A stretch of DNA of 64,000 nt from Cryptomeria japonica (GCF_030272615.1 NC_081412.1:97835796-97899795), one strand, 5' to 3'; shown: positions 1-11,782, counted from the stretch's first letter. The notes: a model not told the origin generated them from the letters alone. Made by a program: numbers and translations.

Positions 1-1
1 C

Positions 2-517
2 TCTGTTAGAGACCCAATCCTCCAATCAGTCTGCAAGGAGGTTGGGTCATTCACCAATGAAGTTGTGCGGATGGTGTTAGGTAGAAAATTTCTGCGAAAC
101 AAAAATAGGTACCGTGTTAACATGAACCTTACATCCCGCTTCTTAGTGTCTCTTCTGGACTTGGGAGGAGACAAGGTGGATATGCTGATGTTGTTGAGGA
201 AGGTTTTTAAGGAAGACTTCCTTGTAGATGACATTACTCTTATCGTTCTTGCAGAAGTAGGGGTGGGGATCCCTTGGGCGAGTGATTTATCCAAGCTTCT
301 CCTCCCTGACCAAACACTGCCAGTGGTCAGGCAACCGTTTCTCCTAAACCTGAATGCGGAGTAGCTAATGCGTCACAGAAAATGGGCGCGGATTGGCAGG
401 GACTTCCTCCGGAAATGGTTCCTCTTGGATGACTTTCCAAACTACATGTGGCTTGAAGAATTCTCTCAGCTTATGCTATCTGAAGAATTCTACATGGAAG
501 GAGGGCTAGATTCTTAG
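2..517 (+). pseudogene. Unrecognised degenerate reading frame
   Basis: One frame is open from the left edge of the window to a TAG at 362-364. It then continues with protein-like composition to a second TAG at 515-517. The first ATG in frame is at 71, but the frame is already open upstream, so the 5' part probably lies outside the window. The peptide is rich in Leu, Val, Arg and Asp with no signal peptide, membrane segment or motif I recognise. The second part is rich in Trp, Phe and Leu. It could be the tail of a captured exon or of an element ORF. The function is unknown. Confidence 0.25.
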
Positions 518-726
518 GGCAAAATTGTAAACAATTCCACTACCTGTAGTTTTTTTTCCCTATGTCCTTGAACCCTAACAGGCTGAGTGCCAGTGGCTCA
601 CTCATTTTGGTTTTTAAGTTTTGGGGGGACTCAAGTCTCTGACGAAAAAATTATAAATTTCAAAAGCATAAATATTAATGATAATTTTTCAAATTCCAAT
701 TTGTTTCACTTTGCCTCTTATAGTCT
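518..726. other. AT-rich spacer with left target duplication
   Basis: No gene is seen here. The last five bases, AGTCT at 722-726, are repeated exactly at 8516-8520. They form the target-site duplication of the LTR element that starts at 727. Confidence 0.6.
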
Positions 727-1934
727 TGTAAAGTGGAAAAATCGAACCCTAGTTGTTCTCCCCTCCCCAACTCCAAGGAGAGAGAAGGGAGAGCCACTAG
801 GGTTGATGGTTTTCACTTAAGAGAGACTTTACATTCAAAAGAGGGGTTGAAACCCACAAGATCCAATCCCACACAATGAAAGATTGGATTCTAAATGAGT
901 TTCAAGGGTTGTGATAGCAAGGATACCCTCTTTTGTAAAGAATGTGGATAGAAAGATTGAACTAGGAATGCATGTAGAAGCAAGAAAGATTCACTTATAA
1001 ATAGAGATAGGGATATGGGATGAAGCTGCAGACCTGGAATTAGCAGTAAAATGTTGAGACGGTGCTGTTCTGCAAATTTGAGCGAAAGTTGACGGGACGA
1101 TGGCGCCCAGCGTGCACACGGTCCTCCAAAAAATCTGCGAAACGAAGGGGGATCGGTTCATCTCTGCACAAGGATTCCAGATCTTCAATTACAGCCACGT
1201 ACCTGCAACCTACACACAGAAAAGAGAGGATGATTGGGGGGTTAGGGATTAGGGGTTTGCGTTTAGGTCAAACCCCGGTTTTGGAATTAACCAAGAAATG
1301 AGAATGTTGTAAGTGTAAATGTTTGTAATGTAAACAAGTACTGATACCTTGTTGTAAGAATGTTTGTATTCTTACATGCAAAGGTGTAATGTATGTAGTA
1401 TGTTGTATGTTGTATGTGATCTCCTCTTCAATGGTTGAATCCTTGTCTTGAATGCAACACTTAGCCTTGAATGGAGACTTAGAATGCTCAATTGCTTGAA
1501 GGAATGCTTGAATGCTTGAATGCTTGAATGTTTGAATGTTTGAATATCGCTTTCGCCTCTTGCTCTTGCTTATTTCCTTCCTCCCTCTCTAGGAGAGGAA
1601 AAGTAGTTTATATACTTGTCAATTAAGGTTGATAGACTGATTTTTTTGACCTTAGGCCAACCAGGAAACATTATTTCCCGAATTGCAAACTTAAAGACCC
1701 GATGCCCAAAAGAGACCGGGCCCAAAATAGGGCCAGGGACCAGGGCGCTGGGCGCCAATGTCCCACCACCAGGGACAGCGGGGTGCAAGGAGGATCAGGC
1801 CAGGGTGCTAAGAAATGCAGTTTTTGATGTCATGAACAAGTTTCGGGGTCTCCATTCAAGTTCCGTGTTGCATCGCCATCGTGAAGACCCAAATGCAGTC
1901 GAAATTGCAAGTGTCACAATTTTAGGACACTACA
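727..1934 (-). repeat. 3' LTR of the gag-protease element
   Basis: This 1208-bp block is repeated at 7283-8515 with only scattered substitutions and small indels visible by eye. Both copies hold short runs of GAATGCTTGAATGTTTGAATG near 1500 and 8060, and a GC-rich stretch near 1700-1800 and 8240-8360. The right copy carries an extra GC-rich duplication of about 30 bp near 8300, which accounts for its greater length. Confidence 0.85.
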
Positions 1935-1950
1935 TTTAGCCCCCACTTTA
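1935..1950 (-). other. Polypurine tract
   Basis: Read on the minus strand this is AAAGTGGGGGCTAAA, directly abutting the 3' LTR. This is the expected place and composition for the plus-strand primer of an LTR element. Confidence 0.65.
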
Positions 1951-2682
1951 GCGGGAGTATAAGCGTACGCTCATACTTCCGGTAAAGTACAAGGAAACAA
2001 CATTGAAAAACTTTCACCACGTCAAGGAGGCAAGATACACCAATCCCCCAGTGGACTAAGGATCTTACGACTTCGATTGACAAAGTAAAAGGGAAGATCA
2101 CGAGGGAGAACCATGACTGTCAGTAGTAAGGTTCCCTCACTATGAGTCATGCAAGAAAGATATCAAAAAATTTCAAGGCAAAGCTAAATTTGTCAAGAAA
2201 TTTTCAAGTATCTTGAAAAGATATGAACGGGATGTATGCCCCCTACGTTAAAGCGATCGCACATGCCTCATCGGGGGTGATTGCTTTAAGGTAGTGATAC
2301 ATATAAGAAATGAGAAAGGAGCAAATTATCACAAGGATTTAGCCCCCAAGTGTGAGATAAGCCCAAGGATAATAGACACAAAACACAAAGCACAAGGTGA
2401 CTTCGCTTTCCTTGGGGTCAGTATGTTGTATGATAATTCATGTATATCATATGTATGTATGCATAATTGTTCTTCATTCCCCAATCAAGGAAGGTCACCT
2501 AGAAGAAGGGAACACATGTGTCTTTTGAGTCAACATGAGAGAGACCAAAAGAGATCTCAATGTTTTGCATCATCCTCAAGTAGACAACACTAAGGACAAC
2601 AAATAGATGAATGAGAATAACACATAGAAGAAGTAACAAAAGAGATCAAGAGAGGAGGAGAGAGTCTGCTATGCTAATGAAA
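1951..2682 (-). other. Non-coding internal region of the LTR element
   Basis: This lies between the end of the protease-side reading frame and the polypurine tract. No pol domain or long open frame is present on the minus strand. It is where RT and integrase would lie in an autonomous relative. Confidence 0.5.
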
Positions 2683-4119
2683 CTAGTCTAGCACGTCATC
2701 TACCCCTCGATCTTGCTGATCAATATTTCGGGAAGGTAGGAAACACGCTAGAGGAGGAACATCCAACACAGCAGATGGAGCTATCACAAGATCCAAACAA
2801 GGGCTATGTTCATGTTCCGAGCCACATTGTTCTTGTCTAGGAGCTAGGATAAGTGCTTTAGAAAATTCGTTAGATAAATGGTTATCAACATCAACATATT
2901 CATACTCACTATCAGAATGAATAGGAGTAACATTTTCATCATGAATAACATTTTCATCTATATCATCATCAAGATTTATAAAAATAGGATCTTTAACTCG
3001 CACAGGATCAAGACCATCATGCATCTTATGTTTAGGAGATTTCGGCTCAATCGTCGACTGAGGAGAAAATGGAATAATACTAGCTGAAGGTGTTTTTGGG
3101 GATTGCAAAGTTTGAGAAGCAGCTGCCTGAGCTCTAAGACGACGCTTTCATCAGCATTCATGTGCAGAATGATTTCATCTAGTCTTAGTAGGAAGTTGAG
3201 AAGATTGAGGAGGAGGAATGTTCTCATCCTTATCACTTGGGTGTTTAGGTTGTGGTCTCTTAGGTTGAACAATAGGAGAAGAGGAAGGTCTCTTCTCTCC
3301 ATAAGAGGAAGGAGGAGGAACTGCTCCATACAAAGGAGGAATATTCGGTTTAGGAAGGAGACCAAGTCCATCATGAGGAGGAGGTATAGGTCTACTTTTA
3401 GGAAGTTTATTAGATATAGGCATAATCACATTCATAGGGATGGGTTGGGAATCTTCTTGAGGAAAGACATTAGTTTTATCTTTCAAAGGAAGAACTTCCT
3501 TCTCAAGAATGATAGGAATGTCAAGTTTGGGTGTTCTAGGTTCACTTAGAGATAGGATCATATCTTTTTTCCACTTTTGATAAGATTTGAAAAGATGATC
3601 ACTTCGCAGAGGAAGAGATTGGAATTGTTTAGGCCAAAAATAATCAATAGGAACACTAGAAGTTCTTTCAGCTGGTTTAAAGAGACTATGATTGACAGTA
3701 ACAACTTCACCATTATGGGGAAATTTCAAACACTTGTGAATAGGAGAAGCAATAGCTTTCATGGAAGATAGCCAAGGATAGCCTAGCTTCACACGAAATT
3801 GTTCGGATGATGGAATAATAGCAAAGTCCACATCAAGGGATTTGTTATGGACCTCAATAGGTAATGTAATAGAACCAATTGCAGGAGAAGAAAATGCATC
3901 AAATAATTTCACAACCACATTTGTTTCATCATAGATCACTTGATTTAATTGCAAAGTAAAAAGAAATTCTTTAGTAATGATATTAACCATACAAGAAGGA
4001 TCAATAAGCACTCCATGGCAAGGTGTATTCTTGACTTTTGCAACTATATATAAAGGACCATCAAGTGCCTTGATAGTTTCATTGTAATCAAATGTGATGG
4101 AAGGTTCTTTAGGGATTTT
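2683..4119 (-). pseudogene. Retropepsin-like region and acidic tail
   Basis: This is in the same frame as gag and separated from it by a single TAG at 4120-4122. Its first 110 residues end in a retropepsin-like motif, I-D-P-S followed by VNII, where a DSG or DTG active site would be expected. A LGYPWL segment about 60 residues later matches the second conserved block of plant Gypsy proteases. A Pro/Lys-rich stretch follows (near 3200-3420), then an acidic tail ending at TAG 2683-2685. Three TGA codons occur near 3131-3174 at positions where Arg would fit. The altered active-site triplet suggests either a divergent or an inactive enzyme. The assignment to the protease family rests on motif order, not on a search. 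Confidence 0.6.
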
Positions 4120-6126
4120 CTACTGCTCTACAAAGTTAATCACATTCGGAGTCATAGACACAAGATCATCAGGTGAGACAGAGGAATCATTAGTATCAAT
4201 CGCATTAGAGGTATGAGAAGGTAATGGATCAGTAAAAATTTTAAGATTTTGGTTAGGAGGAGCTACAGATGTGTTGCCTTTATCATTCACACCAAAAACA
4301 GAGATAGTATTATTATCAATCAAATCTTGAATTTTACCCTTTAAAGCAAAACATTTTTCAGTATCATGCCCAGGATGATGATGAAATTGACAAAAAGATT
4401 TGTTATCAAAATAGGGTGAATTAATCTTTGCAGGATCTATTTGCTTTATAGGAGGAAGAGTAAGCACATTTTGTTCCAATAACTTATTCATAATACTATG
4501 CAATGATTCATTCAAAGGAGTAAACTTTCTTTCTTTCTTGAAAAACTTAGAAATAGGAGGCACACCTGATGTTGCATTCACATTGTTGTTGATGATGTTT
4601 TCATTGAATTTAATGGACTCTCTGTTTGGTTTAAACTTTCCAAATGGTTGTTGACTATTATCACCCTTATCACTCGGAGCCATAGGATTTGCTTGTTCCA
4701 TTTGACTCACAGTCAGTTGATAATTGTGAAGAGTTGCGCACAACTGTTGGAAAGAAATAAACTCAGAAAACAGAAGTTTTTCTCTAATATCTTTTTGTAA
4801 ATTAGAAATAAAGATTCTTTGAATATCATTGTCAGGTACTGGAAAGGAAATTTGAGCATACAAATGCTTATATCTACCAATGAAATCAGTCACTTTTTCT
4901 TTAACACCTTGTTTACAATGCATTAAATCAATCAAAGTAACTTTAGGACTTATATTGTTTTGAAATTGTTGAATAAAAGCATTTGCAAGTTGTTCGAAAG
5001 AAGAAATAGAATAGGAAGGCAACGAGCAATACCATTGTAGGGCTTTATCTCTTAATGTTCTAGTAAACAGTTTTGCAAGCAACCTTTGGTCATAAGCAAA
5101 ATCAGTACATATTGTTTGAAAGGTCTTAACATGTGTTAGAGGATCACCCTTACCATTATAAAGCTCCAAATGCGGAATTTCAACATGTTTAGGGGGGATA
5201 GCTCGAACAATGTCAAGAGAAAGTGGGCTCACAACATCAAATGTGGGCACACTAAACTTAGATTGATTCACAGAGGCAATTTGTTGCTGTAAAGAAGAGA
5301 CAGTTTGTGCAAGATTGTTAATGGTCGCTTCAGTCGAAGAGTTCATATTAGACGTGTTAGATTGTGATGGAGGTGTTATGTTATTGAAAGAAGGTAGAGA
5401 GTAAGGTGGTGGGACACTATGATAGTTAGTCATAGGAGATGATTGGAAAGGAGGAACACTACAAGGAGGAATGGAAGGGTTAAATGAATTGCCCCCTTGC
5501 GTCATGTTCATTTGTGGAGATATAAGAGGAACACTCAATGAAGGAATGATTGAAGAAGTTGGATTGAATGAAGGAAGAGGGTTGATTGAAGAAGAGGGAT
5601 TGCCCCCATGACTGGTGATCATAGGTGGAATGTCTTGTATTGAAGTAGTCATTATGTTTGATGTAAAAGTAGGTATACTAGCGATAGAAGTTGTCAAAGG
5701 AATAGAATGATTAACTTGAGTAGGAGGTTGTGTATAACCTAAAGTTTCAACACAACTCTTCATAGGCATCACATTCGAATCCACAATGTGTGCAAGACCA
5801 TGCAAAATATCAATTCCATTCTTATCACTTTGAACCATACGTTTTAGACCTTCAATTAAAGGAAGAGATTGACTATCGGGGTATTCTTGAGACATCCATT
5901 GTCGAAAATCATCAAATTGGTTATCCAATTTTGAAAGTTGTTCTACAGAAACCTCATGGAGAGCTTCTTCATCATTAAGAGGATTAGAGGAATTACCCAT
6001 GTCCTCGTTAAAAAGGCCATTCAAATTAGGTTCCATCTCCTCAGTAATTAAACCTTGGAAGGACTTAATTCTAAGGCTTCGTCTAACGGGAATAGTGTAA
6101 GTAGGGCTTATTGTTGTAAAACTCAT
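4120..6126 (-). CDS. Gag polyprotein of the LTR element
   Basis: This is an uninterrupted frame of 668 codons starting at ATG 6126. Residues from about 150 to 270 are Ser/Pro/Asn-rich and probably disordered. Residues 310-480 have the capsid-type retrotransposon gag domain, with an ALQWYCSLP block and spaced Phe/Leu motifs. Near residue 600 is a C-x3-HHH-x2-H-x4-C finger (CQFHHHPGHDTEKC) as found in Tat-like gag proteins, where it binds RNA. The product would form the particle in which element RNA is packaged. It is the only full-length intact element gene in the window, which may mean recent activity or selection for a gag that works in trans. The final TAG is in frame with the protease-like region. 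Confidence 0.8.
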   Translation of the reverse strand: MSFTTISPTYTIPVRRSLRIKSFQGLITEEMEPNLNGLFNEDMGNSSNPLNDEEALHEVSVEQLSKLDNQFDDFRQWMSQEYPDSQSLPLIEGLKRMVQSDKNGIDILHGLAHIVDSNVMPMKSCVETLGYTQPPTQVNHSIPLTTSIASIPTFTSNIMTTSIQDIPPMITSHGGNPSSSINPLPSFNPTSSIIPSLSVPLISPQMNMTQGGNSFNPSIPPCSVPPFQSSPMTNYHSVPPPYSLPSFNNITPPSQSNTSNMNSSTEATINNLAQTVSSLQQQIASVNQSKFSVPTFDVVSPLSLDIVRAIPPKHVEIPHLELYNGKGDPLTHVKTFQTICTDFAYDQRLLAKLFTRTLRDKALQWYCSLPSYSISSFEQLANAFIQQFQNNISPKVTLIDLMHCKQGVKEKVTDFIGRYKHLYAQISFPVPDNDIQRIFISNLQKDIREKLLFSEFISFQQLCATLHNYQLTVSQMEQANPMAPSDKGDNSQQPFGKFKPNRESIKFNENIINNNVNATSGVPPISKFFKKERKFTPLNESLHSIMNKLLEQNVLTLPPIKQIDPAKINSPYFDNKSFCQFHHHPGHDTEKCFALKGKIQDLIDNNTISVFGVNDKGNTSVAPPNQNLKIFTDPLPSHTSNAIDTNDSSVSPDDLVSMTPNVINFVEQ

Positions 6127-7261
6127 GCACTAAAGAAAGAGAGAAGATTTTGAATTTTAGAGGTAGCAAATTTCAATAAAACCAGCCAATCTCCTAGATT
6201 TAAGCTGTTAAATGCAATCAAGACAATCCCCCGAAATTTCGGAAAAAATGTCCGGGACCGTGGCAAACGGAGTGCACACGGTCCTCGCAACTTTTTTCAA
6301 AAATTTTAGGGATGAAAGTTATGATGATTTTAAAGCTAATCTGAAAAAATTGAGTGATTTTACGATCTGTAGATAGGCCAAATTAAAGTTGCAATCTCAA
6401 AATTGAACCCTACCAAGATTGTTGAAAAATGTAAAATTTGAATTTTGAAAAAGAGGGGGAAACTGAAATTTTGAATTTTATGATTTTAGAAGGAATACTG
6501 AAAGCAATGCAGGCTTTGAAATTTAAAAGTTGACTCGATTTCATGCAAAATTCAAATTTGAAAGCGGAAATCAGAGTTGTTGCAATTAAACACTTAATTT
6601 CAAAAGTCACAAATTGTAAAGATTTGAATAAAGTACTGAAATTTCGAATGAATGCCAACACACTTTTTAGATTTAGGACTGTAAGAAACACAATTTTGAT
6701 ATGAATTTCAATTTCAACAATTTTTGAATGATTAGAAGCCTCAATCCAAGCAATCACTAGACCAACTTTGACTTTAATTTTGAAAGTGTTAAAATTGATA
6801 AAATCAACCAAAATTCTGGATTTTAGCAGAAAAATACAGTAAGATCTAGCTCCCGAAATTTCAGAAAAAATGTCGGGGACGCAACTTTTTTCCAAATTTT
6901 TAGGGCTGAAAGATATTGTGATTTTGTTGCGGAATCCAAAGTTATAGCCAATTTGGAGGTGTTTTGATTAGTGAAATTATCAGTCAAAGGTTGAATCAAG
7001 AAGGTTTTAAAAATTAGGGTTTTGACATTTAACCACTTAATTTTTAGAATTAAAGCACAAATATGAATTGACAATTTGCAATAGAAGGGTAAATCTGAAA
7101 CAAGCATTAACAATTGAACATTCCACAAGTTTAATTACTAAAAAGAAAATTTTAGGGTTTTTATGCAATTAGCCTCTAAAATTTGCAAAAGATCAAACAT
7201 GGAAATGTAATTAGGGAAGCAAATTTTTTAGATCTAACCATGAATAATCAGAATGAGGATG
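6127..7261 (-). other. Leader between primer site and gag
   Basis: This is AT-rich with no long gene-like frame. A block with CCCGAAATTTC, GAAAAAATGTC and CTTTTTTCAAAA occurs twice (about 6231-6320 and 6851-6920), an internal duplication of leader sequence. Related GC-rich text (GTGCACACGGTCCTC) also occurs inside both LTRs, near 1115 and 7667, and at 6272, so the leader and the LTR share sequence. Confidence 0.5.
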
Positions 7262-7280
7262 TTCACGTTGGGTTCACCAA
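7262..7280 (-). other. Primer binding site
   Basis: On the minus strand the sequence 2 bases inside the 5' LTR reads TGGTGAACCCAACGTGAAC. It begins with the TGG that pairs with a tRNA CCA end. I could not match it to a particular tRNA from memory. Confidence 0.5.
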
Positions 7281-7282
7281 AA

Positions 7283-8515
7283 TGTAAAGCGGAAAAATTG
7301 AACCCTAGTTGTTCTCCCCTCCCCAACTCCAAGGAGAGAGAAGGGAGAGTCACTAGGGTTGATGGTTTTCACTTAAGAGAGACTTTACATTCAAAAGAGG
7401 GGTTGAAACCCACAAGATCCAATCCCACACAATGCAAGATTGGATTCTAAATGAGTTTCAAGGGTTATGATAGCAAGGATACCCTCTTTTGTAAAGAATG
7501 TGGATAGAAAGATTGAACTAGGAATGCATGTAGAAGCAAGAAAGATTCACTTATAAACAGAGATAGGGATATGGGATGAAGCTGCGGACCTGGAATTAGC
7601 AATAAAATGTCGAGATGGTGCTGTTTTGCAAATTTGAGCGAAAGTTGACGGGACGAAGGCGCCCAGCGTGCACACGGTCCTCCGAAAAAATCCGCGAAAC
7701 GAAGGGGGATCGGTTCGTCTCTGCACAAGGATTCCAGATCTTCAATTATAGCCACGTACCTGCAACCTACACACAGAAAAGAGAGGACGATTGGGGGGTT
7801 AGGGATTAGGGGTTTGCCTTTAGGTCAAACCCCGGTTTTGGAATTAACCAAGAAATGAGAATGTTGTAAGTGTAAATGTTTGTAATGTAAACAAGTACTG
7901 ATACCTTGTTGTAAGAATGTTTGTATTCTTACATGCGAAGGTGTAATGTATGTAGTATGTTGTATGTTGTATGTGATCTCCTCTTCAATGGTTGAATCCT
8001 TGTCTTGAATGCAACACTTAGCCTTGAATGGAGACTTAGAATGCTCAATTGCTTGAAGGAATGCTTGAATGCTTGAATGTTTGAATGTTTGAATATCGCT
8101 TTCGCCTCTTGCTCTTGCTTATTTCCTTCCTCCCTCTCTAGGAGAGGAAAAGTAGTTTATATACTTGTCAATTGGGGTTGATAGACTGATTTTTCTGACC
8201 TTAGGCCGACCAAGAAACATTATTTCCCGAATTGCAAACTTAAAGACCCGATGCCCAAAAGAGACCAGGCCCAAAATAGGGCCAGGGACCAGGGCACTGG
8301 GTGCCGTGGTCCTAGGGGACCAGGGCGCTGGGCGCCATGGTCCCACCTCCCGAGACAGCAGGGTGCAAGGAGGGATCAGGCCAGGGTGCAGAAAAATGCA
8401 ATTTTTGGTGTCGTAAACAGGTTTCGGGGTCTCCATTCAGGTTCAACGTTGCGCCGCCATCGTGAAGACCCAAATGCAGTCGAAATTGCAAGTGTCGCAA
8501 TTTTAGGACGCTACA
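7283..8515 (-). repeat. 5' LTR of the gag-protease element
   Basis: This is the partner of 727-1934. It begins TGTAAAGCGG and ends GCTACA in plus-strand reading. The right target duplication AGTCT follows at 8516-8520. Confidence 0.85.
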
Positions 8516-8796
8516 AGTCTTATGGATATAAAAATGCTTTCTATAATTCTATTTCATTTTTATTAATTAATTTCTTTCAAATACTTTTTGTATATGAGCT
8601 ACGTTATTTCAATTATTTGTTAAACAATGGAAATAAATTTAATAATGTGATCTTTTTATGTAATGCTATAAAAAAAAAATTCAATTTATTCCATTAATTA
8701 TTTGTACATTGATTATGGTTGATTATAATTTTATAAATATGTACTATATAGTCATTCAAAATACAAAATTTCAAAAGTTGCAAGATACAAAAGTTT
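8516..8796. other. AT-rich spacer
   Basis: Apart from the right target duplication at 8516-8520, no gene or repeat is recognised. Confidence 0.4.
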
Positions 8797-9950
8797 ATCA
8801 GTAAAGGTTTTTTCATTCAATTAATTGAAAAGTTTCAAGATACAAAATTTGCCCACAGCTTATAGCAAGCAGACAAAAAAACTACTTCATCACCGATAGG
8901 CCGCTCACTCAATCTCACTATCCCCCTGGGTCGCCTCCTCCCAGTCCCTTCCCTCCTCGGAGGTCGATGCTTTGGCTTTCCCTTTTGCCACTTCAGCTTT
9001 CATTTTTGGAATGCAGTCTAGGAACCCAAAGTAAGGGTCGCTCTCCAAGCTTTCCAGTAGTTGTATGGCCTTCCTTCTTCAGCCCTATCTCTCAATGCCC
9101 TACCAACCTCCATCCTTTCCACCACATGCAAAGCATTCAGGACTTCATCCACCCTCGTTAATTTAACAAAGAGTTTCATCGCTTCCCACCCCACTCAGGC
9201 TCGTTCACGGCACTGGTATTTGATTTCATCCTCTAGGCCACGAATAAAAGGAAGAAATTCCTCCTAGTCGTCCCCTTCCTTAATTCGAATGCCAACTCCC
9301 GGCACCACCCACTCCAAGATTGAATCCAGGTTAATCAAAAACTCCCCATCAATCAATTTGACCAATGTGAGTTTTACCTTTTCCACTTCTGGTTCAAATT
9401 CACAGGCCCACGCCATAATCAGAGAGTAAACCTCCATGTTAGTTCGATACCTATGACTGATATGTGCCACCTCCTCCACAAGCATCAATCGAGCTATCAC
9501 CCACAACTTCTCCTCCTTAAACCTGAACAGTCCTTGCATTCATTTATCAGATACTTTTCCCAAAAAGGGCACCAACTTCTTGTCTATTTGAAGTGTGAAA
9601 TTGGCCTCCATTGTCACCTGCAATTTCAAAATCACTTCCTGCAAAAAATGTCTTATAGAAGGTACGATTCTATGAACTACATATTTGTTCTGCAGCTACT
9701 TCAAAGCAAAAAGTGTTACACAGATCAAAAGGTAAAAAAATCTGCCTTCGTCTTATAGGTCGGGTAATGAATGTGCACGATAAGACATTATTGCCATGAG
9801 ATCAGGAAAAAGATTTCTTGCCATCCTCCCCTTCCTCCTTTCATGTGGCATGTCGCAGACAACTCCTTGTGCAACAATTAATTGACACCTTGGCATTTGT
9901 ACTTTCCAAATTTGCTCGCCTTAACAGGTTGAGGACTGTAGTTGCACATT
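8797..9950 (-). mobile_element. 5'-truncated LINE fragment, copy 1
   Basis: This segment matches 24093-25390 along its length. Shared landmarks are the 3' end reading CTGATAAA on the minus strand, a GC-rich block near 8900-8960, and a conserved frame at 9539-9264. That frame is very similar residue by residue to the one at 25022-24735, sharing the run RTNMEVYSL and FEPEVEKVKLTL. The longer copy carries an RNase H domain upstream, so this is the downstream end of the same retroposon, truncated from its 5' side as is usual for LINEs. The reading frame is closed by several stops outside the conserved block. Confidence 0.6.
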
Positions 9951-10221
9951 TTTTAAAATTAATACACTAAATTTATGTTGAACTTTTATATTTATTTTTA
10001 AACTATTTTTGAAAATTATATATCGTAAACATATTTTCAAAGAATTTTGTTAAACTTTAAATTAATATTTTAGATTTAATATTGAATGTTTTCTTTTTAA
10101 TATTAAACTTTTACCTTTCAAATTGCATATCAAAATTTATATTTTTATTTAGTTATTTGTTTTATTCTAGAAACTAAGTTTCATGTTTTATACTATTTTT
10201 GAATTTCAAATTTTTACAAAA
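9951..10221. other. AT-rich spacer
   Basis: This is AT-rich sequence with no gene or recognisable element. Confidence 0.3.
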
Positions 10222-10319
10222 AATATTAACATTATATTTAATAGTTATCTCAAACTATTGCGCATCTTTGATTACAATTAATATTAACATTATATTTAAT
10301 AGTTATCTCAAACTATTGC
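10222..10319. repeat. 58-bp direct duplication
   Basis: A 40-bp unit beginning AATATTAACATTATATTTAA occurs at 10222 and again at 10280 with no visible difference, which suggests a recent local duplication. Confidence 0.8.
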
Positions 10320-10429
10320 CCAGAATTGAACATTTTAAATTTAATTAAATAGAATTAAGTCTATAGTCTATAGAGTCATAGACTATAAATCTCTTTTTTA
10401 GGCGGAATTTTAAAATGATTAAATAGACT

Positions 10430-11270
10430 TTAAAAATAGACCCGAAAAGTAACACGAGTATGGTGACGTGCCAGAAAAATGGGAGAAGTTGTGGGACCCA
10501 CTTCATCTTAAACAGGTACCATCAACCGTTGGATGAACAAAGATCAACGGCTAGGGTGGATTTCGGCCCGAATGTGGGAAGTGAACACCTTTCTAAGAAC
10601 TTCGCCCCGAATTGGACATTTTAAATTTAATTAAAAATAATTAAGTCTATAAAGCTTTTTTTCAGGTGAAGGCTTAAAATGATTAAATAGACTCAGAATC
10701 AAACCCGATAAGTGACACGAGTATGGTGACATGCCAGAAAAATGGCAAAAGTCATGGGACCCGCTACATCTTAAAACAGGTACCATCGACCATCGGATGA
10801 ACAAAGATCAATGGCTTAGGGTGGATTTCGGGGCGAATGTGGGAAGTGAACAGATTTCTGAGAGCTTTGCTCAGAAAAGTGAAATGAGTATGGTGACGTG
10901 CCTGAAAACTAGCAGAAGTGATGGAACCCACGACAACTGACAACAAGTACCATTGTCCATTGGATGAGCAAAGATCAATGGCTTAGGGTGGAATTCGGCC
11001 CAAATGTGGGAAGTGAACACATTTGGGAGAACTTCACCCAGAATTGAAATGTTTTAAATTTAATTAAATATAAGTTTGTAAAGCACTTTTTCAGACGGAA
11101 GTTTAAAATTATTAAACAGACTTAAAAAACAAACCCGTAAAGTCACAACAAGTACCTTGGTCCCTCATTTGTTGGATGAGTAAAGATCAATGGCTTAGGG
11201 TGGATTTCGGCCCGAATGTGGGAAGTGAACACATTTGGGAGAACTTCGCCTAGAATTGAACGTATTACAT
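10430..11270 (+). repeat. Degenerate tandem repeat with GAATGTGGGAAGTGAAC core
   Basis: About four irregular units are present. The core GTGGGAAGTGAAC lies at 10574, 10839, 11006 and 11218, so the spacing is 265, 167 and 212 bp. Each core is preceded by GATCAAYGGCT and GGTGGAWTTCGG and followed by a TTCGCC- or TTCACC-like motif and then CAGAATTG or CGAATTG. They lie just upstream of the large reading frame at 11783 and could be promoter-proximal or subterminal transposon repeats. Confidence 0.7.
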
Positions 11271-11277
11271 TTAATAT

Positions 11278-11467
11278 CCTCAGAATTTATACTGAAGTAG
11301 TGAATGTTTTGTCCTTTGGCATCGAATAGTTATTAATAATAATTAATAAAATTACAACATGATTCTTAATGTCCTTGGAATTTATACTGAAGTAATGAAT
11401 TTTTTGTCCTTCGGCATCGAATAGTTATTAATAGTAATTAATAAAATTACAACATGATTCTTGATAT
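11278..11467 (+). repeat. 95-bp tandem duplication
   Basis: Two copies begin CCTCAGAATTTATACTGAAG (11278) and CCTTGGAATTTATACTGAAG (11373). Both run on through GTCCTTYGGCATCGAATAG to ACATGATTCTT, with only a few differences. Confidence 0.8.
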
Positions 11468-11782
11468 TTTTCCCTTTAGGTTTTACTTTTCTACTTTTTA
11501 GAGTTTTCAAAATAAGAGACTCGTAAATCATAATTGTCTTTCATTTCTTGGATAAACCTGTAAATCGAGGGAGACTCAGAAACAACTACTAGGTTGAGGA
11601 ATGCAAGTTGCAACAGAGACTGTCTGCGACAATCTAGTGAAATAGAAATTCCAATTTCCAGGTAAAATCTAGAACACCTACATCCCGCCTTTTTTGCTTT
11701 TGGTAATCTCATGGTCCAATTTGAGGGTTAGCATTTTCAGGTTTTTATCTAGCATTATTTTGAATTATTGACAATAATAGTG

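Larger units (their letters stand above)
727..8515 (-). mobile_element. Non-autonomous gag-protease LTR retrotransposon
   Basis: Two long direct repeats (727-1934 and 7283-8515), each beginning TGTAAAG and ending CTACA, bound the element, and the flanking 5 bp AGTCT are identical on both sides. It reads on the minus strand: 5' LTR at right, primer site, leader, gag, a protease-like region, polypurine tract, 3' LTR. No reverse transcriptase, RNase H or integrase can be found in the 5.3 kb between the LTRs. The gag style (a Ty3/Gypsy capsid-type domain and a C-H-H-C finger) resembles the Tat side of Gypsy. An element with gag and protease but no pol fits the plant TR-GAG type of non-autonomous element, which depends on another element for copying. 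The perfect target duplication shows it moved as a unit. Confidence 0.85.

Noticed and set aside
3103-3549. Plus-strand frames across the gag-protease element
   Set aside because: They are antisense shadows of the minus-strand reading frame, rich in Arg and Ser from complementing its codons.
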